A stretch of DNA of 7,214 nt from Thermodesulfobacteriota bacterium (GTDB lineage Bacteria; Desulfobacterota; Desulfomonilia; Desulfomonilales; Desulfomonilaceae), in contig JAUPKT010000269.1 in NCBI GenBank assembly GCA_030837305.1, positions 1-7,214 on the forward strand, read 5' to 3'. Made by a program: the position numbers and the translations under genes. Shown here one piece after another: positions 1 through 5,596 of this stretch (the first letter of the stretch is position 1; each line of letters starts with the position of its first letter). The notes under the pieces are model-generated. The model saw nothing but the letters and a program-made list of their open reading frames with translations. It was not told where the DNA came from and did not search any database.

Positions 1-396
1 AGACATGGGCGCTGCGTCGGGCCTCTCCTGGGTGGATGCCTTTCTCTGGTTACGTCTCTCCTGGGGACTCATTGTCTGCCGGAATTTTCGGGCGCTATTC
101 TTGTCCGGGAGGACGTGAGCGAGCCACTGTATCGGCTGGATCGAATGATTACCAAACTCCGATTAGCCGGGATTTTCGATGCCATCGGGGGACTTGTCTT
201 GGGATACTTTCTCGGACCAAGGGGTGCGGACTTTTCTCGAGAAGTGGAACAAATGGTTGTTGAGATGACTCGCACAAACCATTTTCCCATCATCTCGGGA
301 TTTCCGCACGGGCATAGGCTGCCCAATCTCATGTTCGCCCACGGGCTCACGGGTGAACTAGACACTACTATCCCCTCTCTCAAGCTGGGAGCTTGA
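1..396 (+). CDS. LD-carboxypeptidase (peptidase S66 family), C-terminal part; 5' end outside window
   Basis: The reading frame is open from base 1 to the TGA at 394-396, giving about 131 residues; the N-terminal half with the nucleophilic serine lies upstream of the window. S66 enzymes (LdcA type) remove the terminal D-alanine from muropeptide tetrapeptides during cytoplasmic murein recycling; some relatives, such as MccF, cleave microcin C-like peptides instead. Visible family landmarks, in order, are GPLLGG and SLLGT (about residues 7-26), the RED..EPLYRLDRM segment, a TKLRLAGIFD helix, and a FPHGH segment near the end. The Glu of RED (codon 109-111) and the last His of FPHGH (codon 313-315) are 68 residues apart. 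That matches the Glu217-His285 spacing I recall for the Pseudomonas LdcA catalytic triad, so both visible catalytic residues appear intact. A GTG at 115 is internal and not a start, because family homology continues upstream of it. Family assignment is confident; murein tetrapeptide as substrate is inferred. Confidence 0.88.
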   Translation, partial: RHGRCVGPLLGGCLSLVTSLLGTHCLPEFSGAILVREDVSEPLYRLDRMITKLRLAGIFDAIGGLVLGYFLGPRGADFSREVEQMVVEMTRTNHFPIISGFPHGHRLPNLMFAHGLTGELDTTIPSLKLGA

Positions 397-645
397 TCTT
401 GAAGCAACAACGGTGTGCGGACAACGGGACCACGGTAAGCGGCCAATTGCTGCGGCAGTTCTCAATGGCGATTTCGGATCTGTGTGACGCATCTTCAATA
501 TATTCAAGAAGAAATGATAGTGCTTCGTCGCTTACGGCCCCCGCGATGACTCGGCAATCTCTTGTGTACCGGCGATGATGAAGGAAAGCAATCCGGACGG
601 AGCTTCTGAAACATGAATATTTCCTCATGTCGATAGGAGACAGAA
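397..645. other. Gene-free spacer between the S66 peptidase and nadE
   Basis: This 249-bp gap holds no convincing gene. Short open frames exist on both strands (for example 393-578 plus and 380-628 minus) but lack a placed Shine-Dalgarno and resemble no family I know. I see no hairpin followed by a T-run that would serve as a terminator for the upstream gene, and no clear -35/-10 pair. The only structured element is the inverted repeat at 611-630, just before the nadE ribosome binding site. The gap length suggests nadE has its own promoter, although none could be placed. Confidence 0.5.
611..630. repeat. 6-bp inverted repeat (ACATGA N8 TCATGT) upstream of nadE
   Basis: Perfect arms ACATGA (611-616) and TCATGT (625-630) flank an 8-nt AT-rich centre. 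The element ends 4 nt before the AGGAG ribosome binding site of nadE (635-639). It could be a dyad operator or a weak hairpin close to the translation start. Arms this short occur by chance, and I do not recognise it as a named site such as an NrtR or NiaR operator. Confidence 0.25.
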
Positions 646-2355
646 ATGGCGGGTTTACGAATTGCCATGGCCCAAATCAATGTCACTGTGGGAGACCTGG
701 AGCGGAACCGGTCTCGCATTATGTCATATATCGTCAGGGCCGGACAGGAAAATGCCCATCTAGTTACTTTTCCCGAGCTTGCCGTGTCGGGATATCCACC
801 TGAAGACCTTCTGTTAAGAAGGCACTTTCTCCATGATTGTCAGGCGATCGTCCATGCCATTGCATCAGAATGCACCGGAATTGCGGCTCTGGTGGGATTC
901 CCCGAGTTGTGCGATGGGAAAGTTTACAATGCCGCAGCGCTTCTTCACGAGGGGACTGTGGCTGCCGTGTATCGGAAGATCGAGCTTCCCAACTACGGTG
1001 TATTTGATGAAAAGCGCTACTTCCATTCAGGGCATCGTCCCCTGGTCTTTGTATTAAACGGCCAACGCCTTGGGGTAACAATTTGTGAGGACATCTGGAT
1101 TGGGGACAACTCACATGAGGTTTTCCTGCGGGAGAATAGGGTTGAGGCCGTCTTGAACATATCGGCATCGCCTTTTTTTGCAGGGAAACATCCGGTGCGA
1201 TTGCAAATACTGGCTCGTTTTGCTGCAAATACGGGAGCTGATCTTCTGTACAATAATCTCGTCGGCGGTCAAGACGAATTGGTCTTTGACGGAGGCAGCA
1301 TGGTTGTGGACCGTCACGGTGAATTGGTTTCCATGACTGACCGTTTTAGGGAGGCCCTGTTGGTCCACGATCTCCCGGTGAGAGAAAGCACATGGCTTAG
1401 TCTTTCTGAGAAAGACCCGGAGGCAGCGGGTGCATGCCTGGTCCTGGATGTTCCAGGGACATCCGCCCAGTTCGATGGGATACCGCCATGCTTGCCCGGG
1501 GGCATGAGCGAAACGGAGGAGGTTTACGCTGCCCTGGTTCTGGGCACACTCGACTATGTGCACAAGAATGGCTTTGAAAAGACTGTCGTGGGGCTCAGCG
1601 GAGGAATAGATTCCGCGCTCACTGCGGCCATTGCCGTGGACGCGCTTGGTGCAGACAATGTTGTGGGAGTGACCATGCCATCACAATATACTTCAGACGA
1701 TACGTTCACAGATGCACAGAGGCTTTCCGCAAATCTGGGGATTCGTCTCATCACGGTCCCTATAGGTACGATTTTTCGTACATACATGGACGAGATTCTG
1801 CCGATGCTCGGTGATGGGCCGCCTGGATTGGAGGCGGAGAATCTTCAGGCCCGTATTCGCGGGAATCTGCTCATGACGTTTTCCAACCGGTTCGGATGGC
1901 TGGTGCTCACTACCGGCAACAAGAGCGAGACTGCTGTGGGATACAGTACGCTATACGGTGATACCGCCGGAGGTTTTGCGGTCATTAAGGATGTCCCCAA
2001 GGTCATGGTGTATCGTCTTGCGGAGCATATAAATCAAAATGCAGGACTGGAGGTGATACCCGAGAGTATTATTTTGAGGGCGCCTACTGCAGAATTGAGG
2101 CCCAATCAAAAAGACGAGGATTCCCTGCCTCCGTACGACATACTGGATAGTATATTGAAGGCCTATGTGGAAGAGGACCGAGCGCCCGAAGAAATCGTGC
2201 AGGCCGGTTTTGCTCCGGAGACCGTCGCAGAGGTGGTTCGCATGGTGGATCGTAATGAATACAAGAGGCGTCAGGCTCCTCCGGGGATCAAGATTACTCC
2301 CAAAGCTTTCGGCAGGGATCGGCGCCTCCCGATAACCAATCGGTACAGAGGTTAG
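646..2355 (+). CDS. nadE: Glutamine-dependent NAD+ synthase
   Basis: This 569-residue cytoplasmic enzyme makes NAD+ from nicotinic acid adenine dinucleotide, ATP and glutamine, the last step of NAD synthesis. The N-terminal nitrilase-fold glutaminase domain (about 1-270) shows the full Glu-Lys-Cys triad: Glu44 in FPELAVSGY, Lys111 in YRKIELPNYGVF and Cys147 in VTICEDIW. The released ammonia is used by the C-terminal synthetase domain (about 285-569). That domain shows the ATP-pyrophosphatase P-loop SGGIDS at 318-323, MPSQYTSDD at 344-352, TTGNKSE at 422-428, GYSTLYGD at 432-439, and a conserved C-terminal tail with KITPKAFGRDRRLP. The length fits bacterial two-domain NadE and not the shorter ammonia-only form. 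The start is the ATG at 646, with AGGAG at 635-639 six bases upstream, and homology begins at once (LRIAMAQINVTVGDL). It stands alone, separated from the upstream peptidase by 249 bp and converging on the mutase gene. Nothing looks abnormal. Confidence 0.97.
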   Translation: MAGLRIAMAQINVTVGDLERNRSRIMSYIVRAGQENAHLVTFPELAVSGYPPEDLLLRRHFLHDCQAIVHAIASECTGIAALVGFPELCDGKVYNAAALLHEGTVAAVYRKIELPNYGVFDEKRYFHSGHRPLVFVLNGQRLGVTICEDIWIGDNSHEVFLRENRVEAVLNISASPFFAGKHPVRLQILARFAANTGADLLYNNLVGGQDELVFDGGSMVVDRHGELVSMTDRFREALLVHDLPVRESTWLSLSEKDPEAAGACLVLDVPGTSAQFDGIPPCLPGGMSETEEVYAALVLGTLDYVHKNGFEKTVVGLSGGIDSALTAAIAVDALGADNVVGVTMPSQYTSDDTFTDAQRLSANLGIRLITVPIGTIFRTYMDEILPMLGDGPPGLEAENLQARIRGNLLMTFSNRFGWLVLTTGNKSETAVGYSTLYGDTAGGFAVIKDVPKVMVYRLAEHINQNAGLEVIPESIILRAPTAELRPNQKDEDSLPPYDILDSILKAYVEEDRAPEEIVQAGFAPETVAEVVRMVDRNEYKRRQAPPGIKITPKAFGRDRRLPITNRYRG

Positions 2356-2391
2356 ATTGGCTTGGGGGCTTCTGATTAAGCGGGGCTCAAT
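2356..2391. other. Short convergent intergenic gap between nadE and the mutase gene
   Basis: Only 36 bp separate the nadE stop from the stop codon of the opposing mutase gene. The gap is G-rich on the plus strand and contains only a 4-bp GCTT/AAGC stem with no T-tract. No bidirectional intrinsic terminator can be supported, so transcripts from the two sides may overlap or end by another mechanism. Confidence 0.4.
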
Positions 2392-4020
2392 TCAGAAGAT
2401 GCTCGGTTCTTTGAATTCCCCGAATACTTCTCGAAATACTCCGGCCATTTCACCTACTGTGCAGTATGCCTTGCAGCATTCCACTAGCGTGGGCATGACA
2501 TTTTGTTTTAGCGTGGTCACGCGTTTGAGTTCCCCTAGATTCCTCGCCACATCCTGAGCGCTCCTTTCGGCCTTCACTTTCCTGAGATTCTGTATCTGTC
2601 TTTCCTGGGTCTGCGCATCATATTCGTGCAGTTCTACTTCCGGTTCATCCTCATCAACGTACTTGTTGACCCCGATCTTGATGTATTCGCCTCGTTTGAG
2701 ACCGAGTTCCCATTCGTAGGCTTGTCTGGCGACAAGCTTCTGCACGTAGCCCGTGGCCACGGCCTCCCTCATGCCTCCGACTTTCTGAATGCTGTCGCGC
2801 TCCTCCAGTATCCTGTCTTCCATTTGCTTGGTGAGGGTTTCTATGAAGTACGAACCGGCCAGGGGGTCCACTGTGTCTCTCAATCCAATTTCATCCATGA
2901 GCAGCTCGCATGTCCTCAGGGAAAGCAAAGCCGCCCTTGGTGTCGGTATTGTAAATGCTTCGTCAAAGGAACATAGTGCGGTGGTCTGTGCGCCGGCCAA
3001 TGCCGCAGCAAGCGCGTAATAGGAACTCCGCATGATATTGTTTTCGGGCTGGGCTTTGGTAAGCCCAAAACCACCACCACCGAACAGGCCCCTCAGATGC
3101 ATGGCTTTGGGATCCTTGGCGCCGTACTCTTCTTTGAGCATGCGTGCCCAGAGTTTCCGCGCCGCCCTGAACTTGGCGACCTGTTCCCAAATGTTGCCGA
3201 ATATATTGAAGTTAAAGGTTATTTTCCTCGCCACGTCATCCACGGACAGTCCGCGACCCAGTGCCTCGTCAATGTAAGTGTGCGCGATCTCGAGAGCAAA
3301 ACCTATTTCCTGGGCCGGATTGGCCCCTGATTCTCTTATGTGGTATCCACAAACAGATACCGGATTGCATCTGGGGAGGATGTTGATTGAGTACTCTATG
3401 GTATCCCCTATGAGCCTGACAGCATCGTCCACTGGGAATATCCAGGCGCCTCTCCCGATCATTTCTTTCAGAATATCATTTTGTGGGGTTGCACTGATGC
3501 GACTGATGTTGAAACCCCTTTTCTCCGCCACGGCCTGATACATGGCCAGCATGATGGACGCAACCGCATTGATGGTGAGCCCGGACCCAATCTTGTCGAG
3601 CTGTATGTCTGCAAAAGCCATTTCAAAGTCACGCAGCGTGTCCACCGCCATGCCGACTCGCCCCACTTCTCCCTCGACCACGGGATTGTCGGAGTCGTAC
3701 CCCATTTGAGTCGGCAGATCGAAAGCAACGTTCAAACCGGTCTGGCCGTGGGCGATGAGCAATTTGAAACGCTCATTGGTCTCCTGAGGTGTGCCGAACC
3801 CGGAATATTGTCGGGTTGTCCAAGCGCGAGACCGGTACCCTTGGGAGTGAATCCCCCTTGTGAATGGGTAATCTCCTGCCTCACCCAGGTCTTTTTGGTG
3901 ATCGAAGCCCACTTCTTCAAGATCTTTTGGCCCGTACTGAGACTTTATTCGTATGCCGGACTGGAGAACAACTTCCTCGATCTCGTCTTTTGGTGTTTTT
4001 ATGTATTTGGCAACACCCAT
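2392..4020 (-). CDS. Methylmalonyl-CoA-mutase-family acyl-CoA mutase, large (catalytic) subunit
   Basis: The 542-residue protein matches the substrate-binding TIM-barrel part of adenosylcobalamin-dependent acyl-CoA mutases, from YPFTRG (51-56) to TVGEM..VFREVFGEF (521-537). It ends where the family's catalytic half normally ends. The B12-binding domain with its DxHxxG cobalt ligand is absent, so a separate small subunit is needed. Against Propionibacterium methylmalonyl-CoA mutase (from memory), Arg82, Thr85, Arg87, Tyr89, Gln197, Arg207, His244 and Glu247 correspond to Arg65, Thr68, Arg70, Tyr72, Gln180, Arg190, His227 and Glu230. Substrate-contact or nearby positions differ: Tyr75 becomes His58, Met78 becomes Gly61, Ser114 becomes Asn97. 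The usual H-S/T-Q-T-x-G stretch is GLFGGGGFGLT (311-321), and SLHTN before DEA is TTALC (346-350). It should catalyse a radical carbon-skeleton rearrangement of a CoA thioester. Retained Arg190 favours a substrate with a free carboxylate; the exact substrate is unknown. The ATG at 4018-4020 has AGGTGAA upstream. The gene follows the CoA-transferase by 34 nt. Confidence 0.9.
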   Translation of the reverse strand: MGVAKYIKTPKDEIEEVVLQSGIRIKSQYGPKDLEEVGFDHQKDLGEAGDYPFTRGIHSQGYRSRAWTTRQYSGFGTPQETNERFKLLIAHGQTGLNVAFDLPTQMGYDSDNPVVEGEVGRVGMAVDTLRDFEMAFADIQLDKIGSGLTINAVASIMLAMYQAVAEKRGFNISRISATPQNDILKEMIGRGAWIFPVDDAVRLIGDTIEYSINILPRCNPVSVCGYHIRESGANPAQEIGFALEIAHTYIDEALGRGLSVDDVARKITFNFNIFGNIWEQVAKFRAARKLWARMLKEEYGAKDPKAMHLRGLFGGGGFGLTKAQPENNIMRSSYYALAAALAGAQTTALCSFDEAFTIPTPRAALLSLRTCELLMDEIGLRDTVDPLAGSYFIETLTKQMEDRILEERDSIQKVGGMREAVATGYVQKLVARQAYEWELGLKRGEYIKIGVNKYVDEDEPEVELHEYDAQTQERQIQNLRKVKAERSAQDVARNLGELKRVTTLKQNVMPTLVECCKAYCTVGEMAGVFREVFGEFKEPSIF

Positions 4021-4054
4021 GGCTTCACCTTTCGTATGTTTGTCTTGCCTCGTA

Positions 4055-5248
4055 TTAAATGATCCCGTCAGCTTTCAGGGCAGAGAGTTCCTCCGGCAGA
4101 AATCCGAGTTCATGTCCGAGAATCTTTTCGTTATGCTCGCCAAATCGGGGAGGAAAAGAGAGTCGCCGCTGATTGGCTTCAAGGAAAGGAGTTGAAGCAG
4201 GGGCCGGCGCCAGAGTCAACTGGAAGCCGGTCTTGTGATCCTTGGCGGAAAGGAGCTTATCAACCACCAGGGGATCTCGAGTCAGCTCATCGACCGTCTG
4301 GATCTTGGAGGCTGCGACGCCGATTTGGTTCATCTTGGCCAGGAGGCCTTCGGTGGATAGGATTCGTGTCGCAGCGGCTATCGCCTGGTTAAGATTGTGG
4401 ACATCTGCTATACGACCGGCGTTTTTCTTGTAATCGTCTCTAGCCAGCGCAGCGAACTCCGGTAAACTACTGAATGCAGCGAACTGTTTGTCGTTACCCA
4501 CAGCGATGTATACATAGCCATCGGAGGTCGGATACACCGATACCGGAGCAAAGAACTCATGGGTGTTGCCCCGGCGGGAGATCTTCTTGCCAAATGAGCG
4601 TGTCATAGTTATGGGAACCGTCAGCCATGAGGTGGTGCTCTCGAACATGGAGAGATCGATGCGACTCCCCTGCCCTGTCATGGCTCTCACGAACAGCGCC
4701 TTCATGATAAGCCCGTAGGCGTGCTCGCTGGTACCCATGTCAGGGAGAGGAATTCCGGTAACCTGAGGAGTCTCTCTTGCCTCTCCTGTCAGTTCCATGA
4801 GCCCGCCCCTCGCTTGCAAGATGGGATCGTAGGCCGCCTCATTGCTGTTTGGACCAAACCCGGTGATCCCGATCCATATAATATCGGGCTTTACGGCTTT
4901 GAGAGTCTCATAGTCAATCCCTAGTTTGGAGTAATTCTTTGGGAGCTGGTTTGTGGCAAAGACATCGACGCTGAGGAGTTTGAGGAGTTTGAGGAGAATT
5001 TCTTGACCGCGGGGGTCTCCCAGGTTGAGAGTTATGGCTTGCTTTCCCGCATTTATGGCCATAAAGTAGCTATTCATGCGATCCTCCCCTTCGAGGAAAG
5101 GATCGCCCACCAGCCTGTTAGGGTCGCCGAACACGGGATGTTCCAGTCGTATGATGCGGCATCCGTCCATGGCGAGTCGAAAAGTCAAGTATGGCAGCAC
5201 GGTGGCCTGCTCCAGGGATAAGATCGTCAACTTGTTAAAAAGATTCAT
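4055..5248 (-). CDS. Class III CoA-transferase (CaiB/BaiF family)
   Basis: This 397-residue cytoplasmic enzyme belongs to the family III CoA-transferases (formyl-CoA transferase, CaiB, benzylsuccinate CoA-transferase BbsEF). They move CoA between a thioester donor and a carboxylic acid through an aspartyl-CoA anhydride. Family landmarks are the start LTILSLEQATVLPYLTFRLAMDG, VIRLE-like RIIRLEHP (31-38), the GKQAITLNL strand (68-76), an LGIDYETLKAVKPDIIW block (109-125) and GFGPN (130-134). The catalytic aspartate is Asp170 in LPDMGTSEHAYGL, almost the same position as Asp169 of formyl-CoA transferase. Length fits the family. The start is the ATG at 5246-5248, with AAGGAG at plus-strand 5259-5264 ten bases upstream and a second GAGGG nearer. 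It is the first gene of a minus-strand pair with the mutase 34 nt downstream, which suggests it supplies or recycles the mutase's CoA thioester. Donor and acceptor cannot be read from sequence. A 9-bp tandem repeat within the gene (4973-4996) encodes repeated Leu-Leu-Lys. Confidence 0.92.
   Translation of the reverse strand: MNLFNKLTILSLEQATVLPYLTFRLAMDGCRIIRLEHPVFGDPNRLVGDPFLEGEDRMNSYFMAINAGKQAITLNLGDPRGQEILLKLLKLLSVDVFATNQLPKNYSKLGIDYETLKAVKPDIIWIGITGFGPNSNEAAYDPILQARGGLMELTGEARETPQVTGIPLPDMGTSEHAYGLIMKALFVRAMTGQGSRIDLSMFESTTSWLTVPITMTRSFGKKISRRGNTHEFFAPVSVYPTSDGYVYIAVGNDKQFAAFSSLPEFAALARDDYKKNAGRIADVHNLNQAIAAATRILSTEGLLAKMNQIGVAASKIQTVDELTRDPLVVDKLLSAKDHKTGFQLTLAPAPASTPFLEANQRRLSFPPRFGEHNEKILGHELGFLPEELSALKADGII
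4973..4996. repeat. In-frame 9-bp tandem repeat inside the CoA-transferase gene
   Basis: The plus-strand unit GAGGAGTTT occurs twice in full (4973-4981 and 4982-4990), followed by the first six bases of a third copy (4991-4996). On the coding strand it encodes a repeated Leu-Leu-Lys in the helix EILLKLLKLLS (residues 83-93). Because the unit is three codons, copy-number change would keep the frame and lengthen the helix by three residues. Confidence 0.7.
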
Positions 5249-5282
5249 AAGCCCTCTTCTCCTTACCAGTCAGACAATGATA

Positions 5283-5311
5283 TTGACAGCCGCTTTGCCC
5301 GCGCCTAAGAT
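5283..5311 (+). promoter_or_regulatory. Candidate sigma-70 promoter toward the hcrB-like gene (TTGACA-17-TAAGAT)
   Basis: A perfect -35 hexamer TTGACA (5283-5288) is followed, after the optimal 17-bp spacer, by TAAGAT (5306-5311), which matches 4 of 6 bases of the -10 consensus. Transcription would begin near 5318 and leave a leader of about 280 nt before the start at 5597. The -35 box lies only about 35 bp from the divergent CoA-transferase start codon. Confidence 0.4.
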
Positions 5312-5343
5312 TGGGTTTAGGTAGCCCTTTGTGATGCATATCC

Positions 5344-5372
5344 AGTTAATCTTACCAGGACAACCGTGTCAA
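5344..5372 (-). promoter_or_regulatory. Candidate minus-strand promoter for the CoA-transferase/mutase pair
   Basis: Read on the minus strand, a perfect TTGACA (plus positions 5367-5372) is followed after 17 bp by TTAACT (5344-5349), which matches only 3 of 6 bases of the -10 consensus. Transcription would start near 5337, about 90 nt before the CoA-transferase ATG. An alternative overlapping pair is TTGTCC (5358-5363) with TATGCA (5335-5340). The location is right, but the -10 box is weak in both. Confidence 0.3.
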
Positions 5373-5377
5373 GGATA

Positions 5378-5406
5378 TTGGCAGTCTGCTGTGTGTTTTC
5401 AATACT
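5378..5406 (+). promoter_or_regulatory. Second candidate plus-strand promoter (TTGGCA-17-AATACT)
   Basis: TTGGCA (5378-5383, 5 of 6 consensus bases) is followed after 17 bp by AATACT (5401-5406, 4 of 6). It would initiate near 5413, giving a leader of about 185 nt before the hcrB-like start. It is an alternative or addition to the promoter at 5283-5311. Confidence 0.3.
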
Positions 5407-5478
5407 CCCGCAAAGTTTCAGTCGGCGCAGAGAAGAAAGCCAGGGAGACGCAAACCTTATGAATGGCCGGAGATGGGA

Positions 5479-5488
5479 TGATGCATCA
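5479..5488. repeat. Perfect palindrome TGATGCATCA, candidate operator
   Basis: The 10-bp sequence equals its own reverse complement. Its first eight bases (TGATGCAT) also occur at 5332-5339, within the minus-strand promoter zone. A palindrome near one promoter set with a partial copy near the other would suit a regulator acting on both directions. I cannot name the regulator family, and no regulator gene is in the window. Confidence 0.3.
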
Positions 5489-5515
5489 GTTCTGAAGGAA
5501 TGCCTAATTCAACTC

Positions 5516-5537
5516 TTCATTCACGAAAATCAATGAA
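5516..5537. repeat. Inverted repeat TTCATT N10 AATGAA upstream of the hcrB-like gene
   Basis: Perfect 6-bp arms at 5516-5521 and 5532-5537 flank a 10-bp centre, about 60 nt before the start codon and downstream of the candidate plus-strand promoters. It could be an operator or a leader hairpin; short arms make chance possible. Confidence 0.25.
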
Positions 5538-5585
5538 CAGACCTTCTTCCGTTGCCGATTCCGACGTTTTGGATCGGGAAGGGAC

Positions 5586-5591
5586 AAGGAG
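5586..5591 (+). promoter_or_regulatory. Ribosome binding site that fixes the hcrB-like start at 5597
   Basis: AAGGAG at 5586-5591 lies five bases before the ATG at 5597. The frame stays open upstream to another ATG at 5552, but the 15 extra residues have no counterpart in the FAD-subunit family, which begins with the M-x-x-P-x-F-x-Y-x-R-P pattern encoded from 5597. Confidence 0.7.
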
Positions 5592-5596
5592 TTGCC

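Larger units (their letters stand above)
5249..5596. promoter_or_regulatory. Divergent intergenic control region between the CoA-transferase and hcrB-like genes
   Basis: These 348 bp separate two genes transcribed away from each other and contain no gene I can support. Sigma-70-like elements are present in both directions: plus-strand candidates at 5283-5311 and 5378-5406, and a minus-strand candidate at 5344-5372. The region also contains a perfect 10-bp palindrome (TGATGCATCA, 5479-5488) whose first eight bases recur at 5332-5339, and an inverted repeat at 5516-5537. If the plus-strand promoters are used, the hcrB-like message carries a leader of roughly 185-280 nt. Shared control of both gene pairs by one regulator is plausible but unproven. 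I found no sigma-54 -24/-12 match. Confidence 0.6.

Noticed and set aside
1..30. Possible loss of the catalytic Glu in the S66 peptidase because the segment reads GRCVGPLLGG where many homologues have an acidic residue before the GP
   Set aside because: Counting back from the catalytic His places the catalytic Glu in the later RED motif, which is intact, so the substitution is not at the catalytic position.
393..578. Small plus-strand frame (61 codons) overlapping the end of the S66 gene
   Set aside because: It starts at TTG without a good ribosome binding site and has no recognisable family pattern.
380..628. Minus-strand frame of 82 codons in the spacer before nadE
   Set aside because: No placed Shine-Dalgarno, low-complexity basic composition and overlap with the S66 end; no support as a gene.
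2356..2391. Bidirectional terminator between nadE and the mutase gene
   Set aside because: Only a 4-bp stem is available and neither strand has a T-run.
3481..4062. Long plus-strand open frame (193 codons) antisense to the mutase gene
   Set aside because: It lies opposite conserved mutase sequence, shows no protein family features, and is best explained as a shadow frame of the minus-strand gene.
5552..5596. Upstream ATG that would add 15 residues to the hcrB-like protein
   Set aside because: It lacks a ribosome binding site and family similarity, whereas the ATG at 5597 has AAGGAG at ideal spacing and matches the family N-terminus.
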